From assembly GCF_003121985.1 (NCBI RefSeq), contig NZ_QEWP01000004.1, positions 248,001 through 312,000 of the forward strand: DNA of 64,000 bases, written 5' to 3'. How positions within the stretch are numbered: the stretch's first letter is position 1; each line of letters opens with the position of its first letter. The stretch is from Marinilabilia rubra (GTDB lineage Bacteria > Bacteroidota > Bacteroidia > Bacteroidales > Marinilabiliaceae). The notes under the pieces are model-generated. The model ran no database searches. It had not been told where the DNA came from and saw nothing but the letters and a program-made list of their open reading frames with translations. The position numbers and the translations under genes were made by a program. Positions 38,247 to 45,934 of this stretch are shown here, in pieces.

Positions 38247-39092
38247 ATGAAGCCAACTTTAGAGCAAATCGACGCTGAGAAATCTCAGCAATCTTTTAAA
38301 TATTTCAGACTGGTATCCAAAGCATTTAAACCTTACTGGCATTATCATCCAGAATTAGAATTAACATTGATATACCAAGGTAGGGGCTTACGATTTATTG
38401 GTGATTCCATATTACCGTTTGGTGAGTTGGATCTGGTTTTGGTTGGAAAAAATCTGCCTCACCATTGGGTTAGTCAGGCAACTGAAAATGACCAAATAGC
38501 GTATGTCATTCAGTTCTCTGATGAACTTTTTAAAATGTTCAGGGAATGTGATTGTTTACAAGTGCTTTATAAAAGAGCCAAAAGAGGCATTCTATTTAAA
38601 AACCCAAATGATCAACTCATAAAGGATATTCACACATTTGAAAATCTTAGTGAACTAGAAAGGATTAGCGCCCTAATTAAAGTACTAGGAACTCTAGAGG
38701 CTCATCAGGATTATAGCCTTTTAACATCTGAGCAGTATCAAGTAAGGCAAGAAAAAACTTCAGGACAGTTTAAATTCTCACAAATTAACAACTACATACT
38801 TGAAAATCTAGATAATAAGCTTACGGTAAATAAAGTTGCTGAAGTTGCTCATATGGTACCACAGTCTTTCTGCCGTTGGTTTAAGAAACACGCTGGGTAT
38901 TCATTTATAACCTTTGTAAATATTGCAAGAATTGAGAACGCTTGTCAGCTTTTACTTACTAAAAATCTATCGATACAAACTATTGCATTCTCTTCTGGAT
39001 TTGAAAGTATCAGTCACTTCAACCGTACATTTAGGAGAATAAAAGGCTTGAGTCCAAGCGATTATTTAAAGTCAAATTTGAAATCACATTAG
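38247..39092 (+). CDS. AraC-family transcriptional regulator with cupin sensor domain
   Basis: A 281-residue regulator. The N-terminal cupin (~20-110) has HYHPELELTLIYQGRGLRFI and GELDLVLVGKNLPHHW, the pattern seen in sugar-sensing AraC proteins. The C-terminal double HTH (~180-278) contains LTVNKVAEVAHMVPQSFCRW and LSIQTIAFSSGFESISHFNR, then GLSPSDYLK. Its divergent position from GH127-GH13 and the shared promoter region suggest that it controls that operon, probably responding to a sugar released by the enzymes. Confidence 0.9.
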   Translation: MKPTLEQIDAEKSQQSFKYFRLVSKAFKPYWHYHPELELTLIYQGRGLRFIGDSILPFGELDLVLVGKNLPHHWVSQATENDQIAYVIQFSDELFKMFRECDCLQVLYKRAKRGILFKNPNDQLIKDIHTFENLSELERISALIKVLGTLEAHQDYSLLTSEQYQVRQEKTSGQFKFSQINNYILENLDNKLTVNKVAEVAHMVPQSFCRWFKKHAGYSFITFVNIARIENACQLLLTKNLSIQTIAFSSGFESISHFNRTFRRIKGLSPSDYLKSNLKSH

Positions 39093-39107
39093 TATCCGTA
39101 AAATGAA

Positions 39108-39248
39108 GCACAAAGTCCCGGCTATATGCGCCTGGGCGTGGTTTCAGACCAGCTGTGGATTTATCAGCTTGAACGCATGGCTTACGGTAAAGCGAAGCTT
39201 TCAATATGTTGTGGATGCCACGACTGGCGTATAATAGCTTTGTTGTGC
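39108..39248 (-). repeat. attC-like imperfect palindrome downstream of higBA
   Basis: On the minus strand the element begins GCACAAC (39248-39242) and ends CTTTGTGC (39115-39108). Its arms pair further (GCTATTATACGCC versus GGCGCATATAGC) over 141 bp. The end word GGGACTTTGTGC recurs as GGGACGTTGTGC at 40155-40144 on the other side of higBA. This is the layout of an integron cassette (upstream junction, genes, attC). R' and R'' deviate from the canonical GTTRRRY/RYYYAAC, so this is attC-like only. No integrase gene is in the window. Confidence 0.45.
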
Positions 39249-39260
39249 AAATGTTGCTTT

Positions 39261-39701
39261 TTAGGCTTCTATTATATTTTTTCTTGTATTCATTAGGCTT
39301 GCATCACGGAAATGTCTATTTACTTCATTAATCAATTTGTAAGGACGGTTAAACGCCTCTTGAGATAATTTGAAGTAGTCTGAAAGTTTTCTTATTGTAT
39401 CCTTTGAAAGTCCTTTGTGATAATTAAGAATCTTGGAGATTGTTCCTTTTGATAAATCGAGAATTCCTGTTAAGTCTTTTGCTTTTAAATCATGTTCATT
39501 CATTAAAGTTTTTAATAATTCAATCGGGTCAGAATCCTTAAATGTGTTATGTTCATTGTCCCATTTTTCAATTAAGAGAGTAAGCAATTCAAGCTCATCT
39601 CTTGTTGCGTTATTTTCATTAAGAATCAATTCTTCTAAGATGTCGCAGTACTTTTTGTATTGTTCTACATCTTTTATTACTGTGTATTTTAATGTTTCCA
39701 T
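39261..39701 (-). CDS. higA: HigA-type antitoxin, XRE helix-turn-helix
   Basis: A 146-residue protein. The N-terminal helical region (~1-55) is typical of longer HigA proteins. It is followed by an XRE helix-turn-helix: EHDLKAKDLTGILDLSKGTI, then SKILNYHKGLSKDTIRKLSDYF (~70-112). It would neutralise HigB and repress the operon. It lies 22 bp downstream of higB, the toxin-first order characteristic of higBA. The stop is only 13 bp from the attC-like palindrome. Confidence 0.82.
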   Translation of the reverse strand: METLKYTVIKDVEQYKKYCDILEELILNENNATRDELELLTLLIEKWDNEHNTFKDSDPIELLKTLMNEHDLKAKDLTGILDLSKGTISKILNYHKGLSKDTIRKLSDYFKLSQEAFNRPYKLINEVNRHFRDASLMNTRKNIIEA

Positions 39702-39723
39702 CTTTTATCCTTTTCAAATACAA

Positions 39724-40056
39724 TTAATAAACATCAATCTCGTACTGTTTCCCTGCGTTGCATAGCTTTGTATACTCTGCGTGGGTGCCAATCCACTTGA
39801 TAAACAGATGAACTTTCGAACTTCCAAAGTGGTATTTACAAATCAATCTGAAATTATTTCCACCGATATTAAATACCACTCTGTCCGAGCCTTTGCCAAG
39901 AATATCTGCACTATTAAAAGTTGAAATAATCTCTTTTGGTTCGTTCCAATCAACACGTTTTATAATTGACAACCAAATCTCAAAAGACACCCGGCCTCTG
40001 GCATTTTTTAAGACATAATCTTCAATCGACTGTTTTTTAATCAAATGTATTTTCAT
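39724..40056 (-). CDS. higB: HigB-type mRNA interferase toxin
   Basis: A 110-residue RelE-fold toxin of the HigB_toxin family. Conserved segments are RGRVSFEIWLSIIKRVDW, FNSADILGKGSDRVVFNIGG, NNFRLICKYHFGSSKVHLF and IKWIGTHAEYTKL, with the basic and His residues expected at the ribosome-dependent RNase site. I chose the ATG at 40056 because family homology starts at MKIHLIKK; upstream ATGs at 40089 and 40074 add unconserved residues. Confidence 0.85.
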   Translation of the reverse strand: MKIHLIKKQSIEDYVLKNARGRVSFEIWLSIIKRVDWNEPKEIISTFNSADILGKGSDRVVFNIGGNNFRLICKYHFGSSKVHLFIKWIGTHAEYTKLCNAGKQYEIDVY

Positions 40057-40368
40057 ATAATTATTAGCAAACATACGAAAAAGTTTCATACAGGGAAACT
40101 GTTATCGATGTTTATTTTGAGCTGAGGGTTTTTTTGCAATTTTGCACAACGTCCCCATAACAGCATTGTATTTATATCTATTATGGAGACATTAATAAAA
40201 ACATCTCTATTCCCTTCTCACACATTCTTTCCCAATATACCCATTCGCATTTGAAAACTTATTATGTTTTGCGGAAAAGTGAAAAGAATCACAGGAAAGG
40301 CATGGGACAAAAGAGATTACTAACACCCCCTCCCTCCTAAACCAAATCCGAGATTTATAGCCACCATC

Positions 40369-40857
40369 TTGTATCTCTACCCCAACTGGCCAAACCTCAT
40401 CGAGATGGGCAGGTACACCTGCTGCAGTTGCCCAAATTCATTTGTCAGCCCCGCATATACCTGCTGCATGTGTCCAAAACTTGTTGAAAATGGGAAGCAA
40501 CCCTGCAGCGGCTTTCCTAACTTTATCGATGTCATCGGGTACCCCTGCAGCAGGTTTCCAAACCTCGAAGAAAACTTGCTGTACCCCTGCAGCGTCTTGT
40601 CATTTTTTGTTGGAAACGTCCTGTACCCCTGCAGCACATTTCCAAATTTTGTTGAAATGGCCGGGTACCCCTGCAGCAACATTCCAAATTTCGTTGAAAG
40701 CATCCTGCACCCCTACGGCATGATTTCAAAACTTATCGAGATCGTGCTGTACCCCTGCAGCAAGATTTCGAAGTTTGTCGGAAACGTGCTGCAGGGGTGC
40801 AGCATCCTATTAATAAGACATTTAACAAATCAAACCTCAAATACAATGCTCATGTAA
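40369..40857 (+). CDS. Possible repeat protein encoded by the minisatellite
   Basis: A 162-codon open frame covers all ten 42-bp units, giving 14-residue repeats with consensus YPCSxFPNFVExxL. It has no signal peptide, known domain, promoter or ribosome-binding site that I can identify. The antisense frame is also long but is broken by a TAG in the eighth unit. It may be noncoding. Confidence 0.25.
   Translation: MYLYPNWPNLIEMGRYTCCSCPNSFVSPAYTCCMCPKLVENGKQPCSGFPNFIDVIGYPCSRFPNLEENLLYPCSVLSFFVGNVLYPCSTFPNFVEMAGYPCSNIPNFVESILHPYGMISKLIEIVLYPCSKISKFVGNVLQGCSILLIRHLTNQTSNTMLM
40378..40803. repeat. 42-bp minisatellite, ten units
   Basis: Nine 42-bp units (40414-40791) follow one 36-bp unit (40378-40413, lacking TGCAGC), and a partial unit ends the array. 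Most units begin TACCCCTGCAGC and contain TTTCCAAA then TTNGTTGAAA. The boundaries are in phase with codons (14 residues per unit). The array is diverged rather than perfect, so it is old. Confidence 0.93.
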
Positions 40858-40939
40858 AACAAATGCAAAAGTTTACTTTGTTTCAGGTTTTAAATCTCGC
40901 AAAACCTTAGTGTCAAGTCAAGCATAGTCTGACGACCCA

Positions 40940-43135
40940 TTATCCTCTCAAGTCCAGGTTGGTGAACTTATCAGTGATTTCATAATCATAATCCGGGTAT
41001 TCATAAATAGGTATCCGCTGCTCGGTCTCACCTATTGAATAGCCCCAAATGCTTTCATAATCTGAAGTATCCTCCCCAATATCTTCAAGCTGGCGCAGAT
41101 ATTCACTAATGGATTTAGATTCAATAATAATCACCTTATCCATTTCTTTCATCGCAGGACTATGGTTTCTGGTGTGATCCAGCTCAAATTCCAGAATTCT
41201 TCGACCGTAGCGTGTAATTCCAATGGTACGAAATGTAAGACTCTTGCCCACTCCCGGCAGGTTAAGCACATTTCTGTCGGTACCCAGGAATGGCAGGCCA
41301 CTCTCTTTCATCAATTCCGACATCTCTTTGATAATTGAATCGGCATTGTTTGGAAAATCTTTAATGGTTGAATAATACTTTTCAGGAATTTTGCCTATCA
41401 CCTTTTCTTCCATCTGTTCCTGAACGGCTCTTTCGTTGGTGGCAAAATTGAAGTTATTCTCCATATACCCCTTTACACTGAAGGTATAATAATTGATAAC
41501 GCCTATTTCGTTCAACACCTTACGGAGCTTTGCGGAATGGCCTCTTCGCGATGCCGCTGCAGTAAATACAAGCTGATTCGTAACAGTCCAGCCGGCAGAA
41601 TTAAGAAGTTTAATCGCCTCACGTGCTTCAGGCGTTACCTCCATGGGAGATTCAAAGTGGGTTTGAATAAAAAATTGTCTGATGCCTGTTTTGGATGCTT
41701 TCTTTTTAAAGTCCCCCAGTATTCTTACCAGTTCGGGCGTAATCCGTTGTGGCAGATATACCGGCAGGCGAGTCCCCAGTCTGACACGTACAATCTGTGC
41801 ATATCTTTCACCATCGGGCTTCTGCTTATTGGCCGCGATTTTATTCTCAGCCATTTGGTAAACTTTTTCCAGAACTTTTTCCAGAGACTTATCAGAACTC
41901 ATCAAAGCGTCACCCCCGGTGATTAAAATATCGCGTAGCTGAGCATCTTTCTCAAAGTAATCCAGCAATTCAACCAGTTTTTCGTCCCAGCTTTGTCCGG
42001 GCTTTAGCTTATCTAAATTAAAATTCAGATTGCCTCTCTGGAAGTCATACATCCGCTGACAGGATGCACACAAACCACCACATGCCCGCCCCATGGTATC
42101 GGGGATTAAAATGGCCACTTCGGGGTAGCGCCGGTGAATGTTATGATCGTTTGGCAAATACCACCCTGCTGCATTGGGCTCTCCTGGTTTTACTTTGTCT
42201 TCCTTTTCCCAGGCCACAATGTTTCCGTATTCATTTACAAGTTGCTGACTGTAAACTACGTAATGCCTGATAGCCAGGTCGGCACCAACAGCAAAATAAG
42301 GCACTCGCACATGCAATAAGGAAAGATAGTAAGGATTTACAAAGAAGGGAATGCCTTTGGACTCTGCTTCATACAGCACCTTCATGGTATCCGGGTCGAG
42401 GGAGTTATCGAGCAGTTCATTCAACAAATCCGGCGACCGCACAGCAAACCTCAAATGAAACAACCGGTCATTCCACCAGTCAAGTGCTTTCAGATATTTT
42501 TGCTCTTGCGACAACTCATCAGGAAAAAAGAACTTAGAATCCTTTATTTCTCCCTTATCAATTTTATCGATGATGATCTTTAAAATACGTTCCCGGTTTT
42601 CTTCTCTCAGTTTAACGATTCTGGGATCAAGCCCCGAACACCATCTATCCATCCATGCTTCTACTTTTTCCCTCGTTGGGGTGTTTCTTTCATACTCACC
42701 GGTAAACTGTCTGAAAAGCATCAGCATATCTTTAAAGAAATAGGGCTTCGCCCCTCCGGTACCATAGGTTACTGCCAGCCAGATAAGCTGAACAGGATTG
42801 CTGATGGCCTTCTCTCCCCTGAGGTTCAGATCATCAAATTCGCGCCCTGCATTGTCGATGTAATCCAGAATGCGAATGGCTGCAAAATCATTCCAGGTCA
42901 GTTTCTCAAATGCATCCCTCCCATGCGCTTCCTTTTTGTAAAAGTCATAGGCAGCCTGATTTTTTTTAATGGCCTCCAGCACCCAGTTTCTCACACCAAT
43001 CAATGCCTCGGTTTCATTTCTGGCATTTCGCATTATTTCTTCGAGCATGGGATTTTCTTTGAGCAACTGCCTGAGGAGCATGTGGGATTTTACGCTTATT
43101 GCAATGCGGTCTAGTTTATGAGTAGTTGATGCCAT
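40940..43135 (-). CDS. KamA-family radical SAM aminomutase (lysine 2,3-aminomutase-like), long form
   Basis: A 731-residue protein with the radical SAM cluster motif CGGLCASC (Cys352, Cys356, Cys359). It continues with RDILITGGDALMSSDKSLEK, RVRLGTRLPVYLPQRITPEL and QTHFESPMEVTPEAREAIKL, all characteristic of KamA. Classical lysine 2,3-aminomutases are ~420 residues. Here a ~290-residue N-terminal extension precedes the core, and a C-terminal tail follows. The PLP lysine probably lies in the C-terminal part but I cannot assign it by eye. The reaction would move an amino group on lysine or glutamate; the substrate is not certain. Single gene. Confidence 0.87.
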   Translation of the reverse strand: MASTTHKLDRIAISVKSHMLLRQLLKENPMLEEIMRNARNETEALIGVRNWVLEAIKKNQAAYDFYKKEAHGRDAFEKLTWNDFAAIRILDYIDNAGREFDDLNLRGEKAISNPVQLIWLAVTYGTGGAKPYFFKDMLMLFRQFTGEYERNTPTREKVEAWMDRWCSGLDPRIVKLREENRERILKIIIDKIDKGEIKDSKFFFPDELSQEQKYLKALDWWNDRLFHLRFAVRSPDLLNELLDNSLDPDTMKVLYEAESKGIPFFVNPYYLSLLHVRVPYFAVGADLAIRHYVVYSQQLVNEYGNIVAWEKEDKVKPGEPNAAGWYLPNDHNIHRRYPEVAILIPDTMGRACGGLCASCQRMYDFQRGNLNFNLDKLKPGQSWDEKLVELLDYFEKDAQLRDILITGGDALMSSDKSLEKVLEKVYQMAENKIAANKQKPDGERYAQIVRVRLGTRLPVYLPQRITPELVRILGDFKKKASKTGIRQFFIQTHFESPMEVTPEAREAIKLLNSAGWTVTNQLVFTAAASRRGHSAKLRKVLNEIGVINYYTFSVKGYMENNFNFATNERAVQEQMEEKVIGKIPEKYYSTIKDFPNNADSIIKEMSELMKESGLPFLGTDRNVLNLPGVGKSLTFRTIGITRYGRRILEFELDHTRNHSPAMKEMDKVIIIESKSISEYLRQLEDIGEDTSDYESIWGYSIGETEQRIPIYEYPDYDYEITDKFTNLDLRG

Positions 43136-43380
43136 AACTTAGATTTTAAGGGTTGAACGTATTAGATTTTTAGATATTGGCTTTAAGATAACTCATCCAA
43201 AGCTGATAATCTCCGCTTAAAGAACATCTATGCGAAAAACAATTTTCTAATATCAGATCACTGGTTTTATAGCTTCCTCCTGTTCGTTAAACAGGAAGTG
43301 TATAAGAGAATACGTAGTTTAAACCCAAAAAGATTCCCCTTGCCCGGTGAAGTTGACTGCTTTTCAAAGCAAAATGATTG

Positions 43381-43584
43381 CCCCCTGCAGGTCTTTAGTC
43401 TGGTTGGTTCCCTAAGAGGGATGGGCTGGTACCTCATCGTCATTATAGATGGTCCTTTACGGACTTGTTTGGCTCCGATTACACCCCATCAATTGCCCTG
43501 GAAGAGGAAAATACACCAAACATAGGGTAAAGCCCTATAACCAGCATCAACCCAAGACCAGAGTCCTGAATGGGCGTTATAATA
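43381..43584 (+). repeat. Direct repeat, left copy, flanking toxin-antitoxin pair
   Basis: The 204-bp segment is closely similar to 44259-44453 in the same orientation. Identical stretches include TTACACCCCATCAATTGCCC, AATACACCAAACATAGGGT and CCAGCATCAACCCAAGACCA, followed by TGAATGGGCGTTATAATA. Between the two copies lie only the toxin and antitoxin genes. Confidence 0.92.
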
Positions 43585-43644
43585 ATTCCCCATGTCAACC
43601 AAAAGTAAATCGGCAGAACCGGGCGGAGAGCGAAGGGATTTGGG

Positions 43645-43923
43645 CTATTTATCTCCGTAATGTCCCCAAAGACTTAAAACATGAACGGTTATAATTTCTT
43701 CTTCAATGGAGTAAACCAGGCGGTGTTTATGATTAATTCTGCGTGCATATTTTCCTGCAAGACCATATTTTAAAAGCTCCACTCGTCCTGTTCCTTCAGC
43801 TGGATTTTCCTTGATTTCATTTAGAAGTTTAGCAATCTTTTTTAGCACGGCTTTATCCCCTGCCTTCTTGTGTTTTTCAATGTCTGCTAAGGCTACTTTC
43901 GTAAACTCTAAAACATAACTCAT
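43645..43923 (-). CDS. YoeB/Txe-type RelE-superfamily toxin
   Basis: A 92-residue ribosome-dependent mRNA interferase. Residues follow the Txe/YoeB pattern: LKKIAKLLNEIKENPAEGTG, RVELLKYGLAGKYARRINHK, HRLVYSI, and the C-terminal VLSLWGHYGDK with the catalytic His and Tyr near the end. The start overlaps the antitoxin stop by 4 bp (ATGA type), which couples translation. The cognate antitoxin is the Phd-like gene upstream. Confidence 0.9.
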   Translation of the reverse strand: MSYVLEFTKVALADIEKHKKAGDKAVLKKIAKLLNEIKENPAEGTGRVELLKYGLAGKYARRINHKHRLVYSIEEEIITVHVLSLWGHYGDK

Positions 43924-44171
43924 AAGCCAAGCAGATCATTTATTTCCCTGGAACTTGAAATTCTTTTCACTTCACCATTTCTCGCTTGTTCAGCACTTAG
44001 TTTTATCTTCCTAATCATTTCAGCACTAAAGTAAACATCATCTTCATTTATAGGTGTTAAAGCATAAGACTTATCCTTTCCCCGTTGAACGATAACTTGT
44101 TCTCCCTTATCAACTTTTTCAAAGTATAACTTTTGATTTTGTCGAAATTCTCTGCTGCTTATTATTAACAT
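43920..44171 (-). CDS. Phd/YefM-type antitoxin
   Basis: An 83-residue antitoxin. The N-terminal DNA-binding and dimerisation half has MLIISSREFRQNQKLYFEKV, then DKGEQVIVQRGKDKSYALTP. The C-terminal half is the charged toxin-wrapping tail (SAEMIRKIKLSAEQARNGEV). I use the ATG at 44171; the upstream one at 44195 would place the start inside the operator palindrome. It is first in the operon, as usual for Phd/YefM systems. Confidence 0.85.
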   Translation of the reverse strand: MLIISSREFRQNQKLYFEKVDKGEQVIVQRGKDKSYALTPINEDDVYFSAEMIRKIKLSAEQARNGEVKRISSSREINDLLGL

Positions 44172-44188
44172 ACCTTTTAGTTTTACGC

Positions 44189-44210
44189 GTACCAATATGG
44201 TACAAATTTA
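44189..44210 (-). promoter_or_regulatory. Operator palindrome and -7 box of the toxin-antitoxin operon
   Basis: The perfect palindrome arms GTACCA/TGGTAC with a 3-bp centre lie at 44189-44203. They abut a minus-strand TAAATTTG -7 box (44203-44210). An antitoxin dimer bound there would cover the transcription start, giving autorepression. Confidence 0.7.
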
Positions 44211-44258
44211 ATGAATTCTTCTTTCATTTTCCATTATCAAGTGGAATAAAATGATAAA

Positions 44259-44453
44259 CCCCTTGCAGGTCTTTAGGCTGGTTGGTTCCCTCAAAGGGAC
44301 GGGCTGGTAACTCATTGTTATTATTTCAGGGACTTGTTTTGCTTCGATTACACCCCATCAATTGCCCTGAAAGGGGAAAATACACCAAACATAGGGTGAA
44401 GCCCTACGACCAGCATCAACCCAAGACCAGAGCCCTGAATGGGCGTTATAATA
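44259..44453 (+). repeat. Direct repeat, right copy, flanking toxin-antitoxin pair
   Basis: A 195-bp counterpart of 43381-43584, shorter by small deletions near its middle. Its end lies 25 bp from the stop of the GH105-type gene. Confidence 0.92.
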
Positions 44454-44477
44454 TATACCAAACCCTAAACCTGAGAC

Positions 44478-45548
44478 CTAAATCAGTTTATAATAAGCCG
44501 ATTCCATTAGCAAAAAGAACGCCTGACCTTCGGTAGCTCTGCCCGGACTATTAAAATGTGGAGCTCCGCAAACACCCGTTACAAATCCCGCCTCATTTAC
44601 TTTATCATGAACAGCTTTACGCAAAATATTTGCGGAATCAAGATAAAAAGAGGGTAACCATCCCGATGCCACTCCCCTGTAAATAGAATAGGCCAGCATT
44701 TGAGACAAATTGGTTTCCACAAAAGAGGTTTCATCATCTATAACATTATGAAACAGCCCATCTGAACGAAGGTGGTTCAAACATCCGTTGATATTTTCAG
44801 TGTTGTATTCTATCAAAGTATCTCTTTCTTCACTTTTTGATTCTGGCAAATCGTCAATAACCCGGGCAATTCCGGCCATTGCCCATCCATTGCCTACGCC
44901 CCAGAATTTTGAGTTGATAAATTCCTTTTTTGAAGCATCCCAGCGATGTGAGTATAGTTGAGCATCACCATTCCACAGGGCTTTTCGCATACCTTTTATT
45001 TGTCTGATACTCTCGTCTACTTCACCGGCAACACACAAATAAGGTGGCGACATATACATGGAGTCAATCCAAATTTCTTTCTTATCAACCAGATGGCTAA
45101 TGATTCCGTCTTCTGTTCTCGGGGCTTTGGTAAGAAGGTAATTAAGCATTTTTTTGTGGGCATTCCACAGGTCCTGTTCTCCTGTTTTCTCAGCCATCCG
45201 CATAACCATCTCTCCCGATGCTGCAGGATCTGTTGCTCCACCATCAGAATACAATACTGAAAGCCGTCCTTCTTTTGTTTGCCGCAAAACTGCTTCTTTG
45301 GCCATTAAATAAAGCAGATCGAAGTCACCCAACTCCAAAATGGCCTGACCGGCAACACCTTGTTCCCACGAAGCACGTTGCATGCACAACATGGCATTTT
45401 TCACTTTTGTCACCAAACCGTTTTCGGATTTTAATCCTTCTTCCTTTAGGGAATTTACGGCCCATACGCCCGGGCCTGTCAGAAGAAGTGAACCTGCTGT
45501 TATTGACTTTACAAAGTCCCGTCGTTTTAATCCTTTAATTTTTCTCAT
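44478..45548 (-). CDS. Tat-exported GH105/GH88-type unsaturated uronyl hydrolase
   Basis: A 356-residue protein. The N-terminus has a twin-arginine signal (LKRRDFVKSITAGSLLL). The (alpha/alpha)6 barrel shows IWIDSMYMSPPYL with the catalytic-site Asp, LYSHRWDASKKEF, and FWGVGNGWAMAGIARV, all typical of GH105 (YteR/YesR). Such enzymes remove the unsaturated uronic residue left by pectin or polysaccharide lyases. The ATG at 45548 is chosen because the Tat signal follows directly; a longer open frame extends to 45668. No lyase gene is nearby. Confidence 0.85.
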   Translation of the reverse strand: MRKIKGLKRRDFVKSITAGSLLLTGPGVWAVNSLKEEGLKSENGLVTKVKNAMLCMQRASWEQGVAGQAILELGDFDLLYLMAKEAVLRQTKEGRLSVLYSDGGATDPAASGEMVMRMAEKTGEQDLWNAHKKMLNYLLTKAPRTEDGIISHLVDKKEIWIDSMYMSPPYLCVAGEVDESIRQIKGMRKALWNGDAQLYSHRWDASKKEFINSKFWGVGNGWAMAGIARVIDDLPESKSEERDTLIEYNTENINGCLNHLRSDGLFHNVIDDETSFVETNLSQMLAYSIYRGVASGWLPSFYLDSANILRKAVHDKVNEAGFVTGVCGAPHFNSPGRATEGQAFFLLMESAYYKLI

Positions 45549-45934
45549 GGTCCTGGTATAAAACTGGTTGGTACATACTGCTAATTTACTGAATCTGACA
45601 GAACAGACATAGTATGTGTCGCATAAAAATGATTTCGCCCATGCAGGACATTTGGCTAGTTGTTTCAATTAAGGCAATGGGATGTTATCCATTATTTTTA
45701 GATTGAGCTATTGCAATCCAGGATTGCTTTTATTCCTATGAATGGGTACTAAATACTACAATGAGGAAAATTTTACAAACATGATTTGTTCTTTTGTCAA
45801 TTACAATAAATAACATCAATAAAAGTGAGGGTCAAAAATATTTGATTAGATTTCTCCATGCCTCTGAGCCTAATAAAAAGGCAGCAAAGAGAGAAACCAA
45901 ACTCTTTGACCCGCCAGATGAACTGTTTACATTC

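Noticed and set aside
39108-40155. Complete integron
   Set aside because: No integrase gene, no attI and only one attC-like site are visible, so only a single cassette-like insertion can be proposed.
40378-40803. Possible CRISPR array
   Set aside because: The 42-bp units are contiguous without spacers, diverged throughout and in codon phase; no cas genes are nearby. It is a minisatellite.
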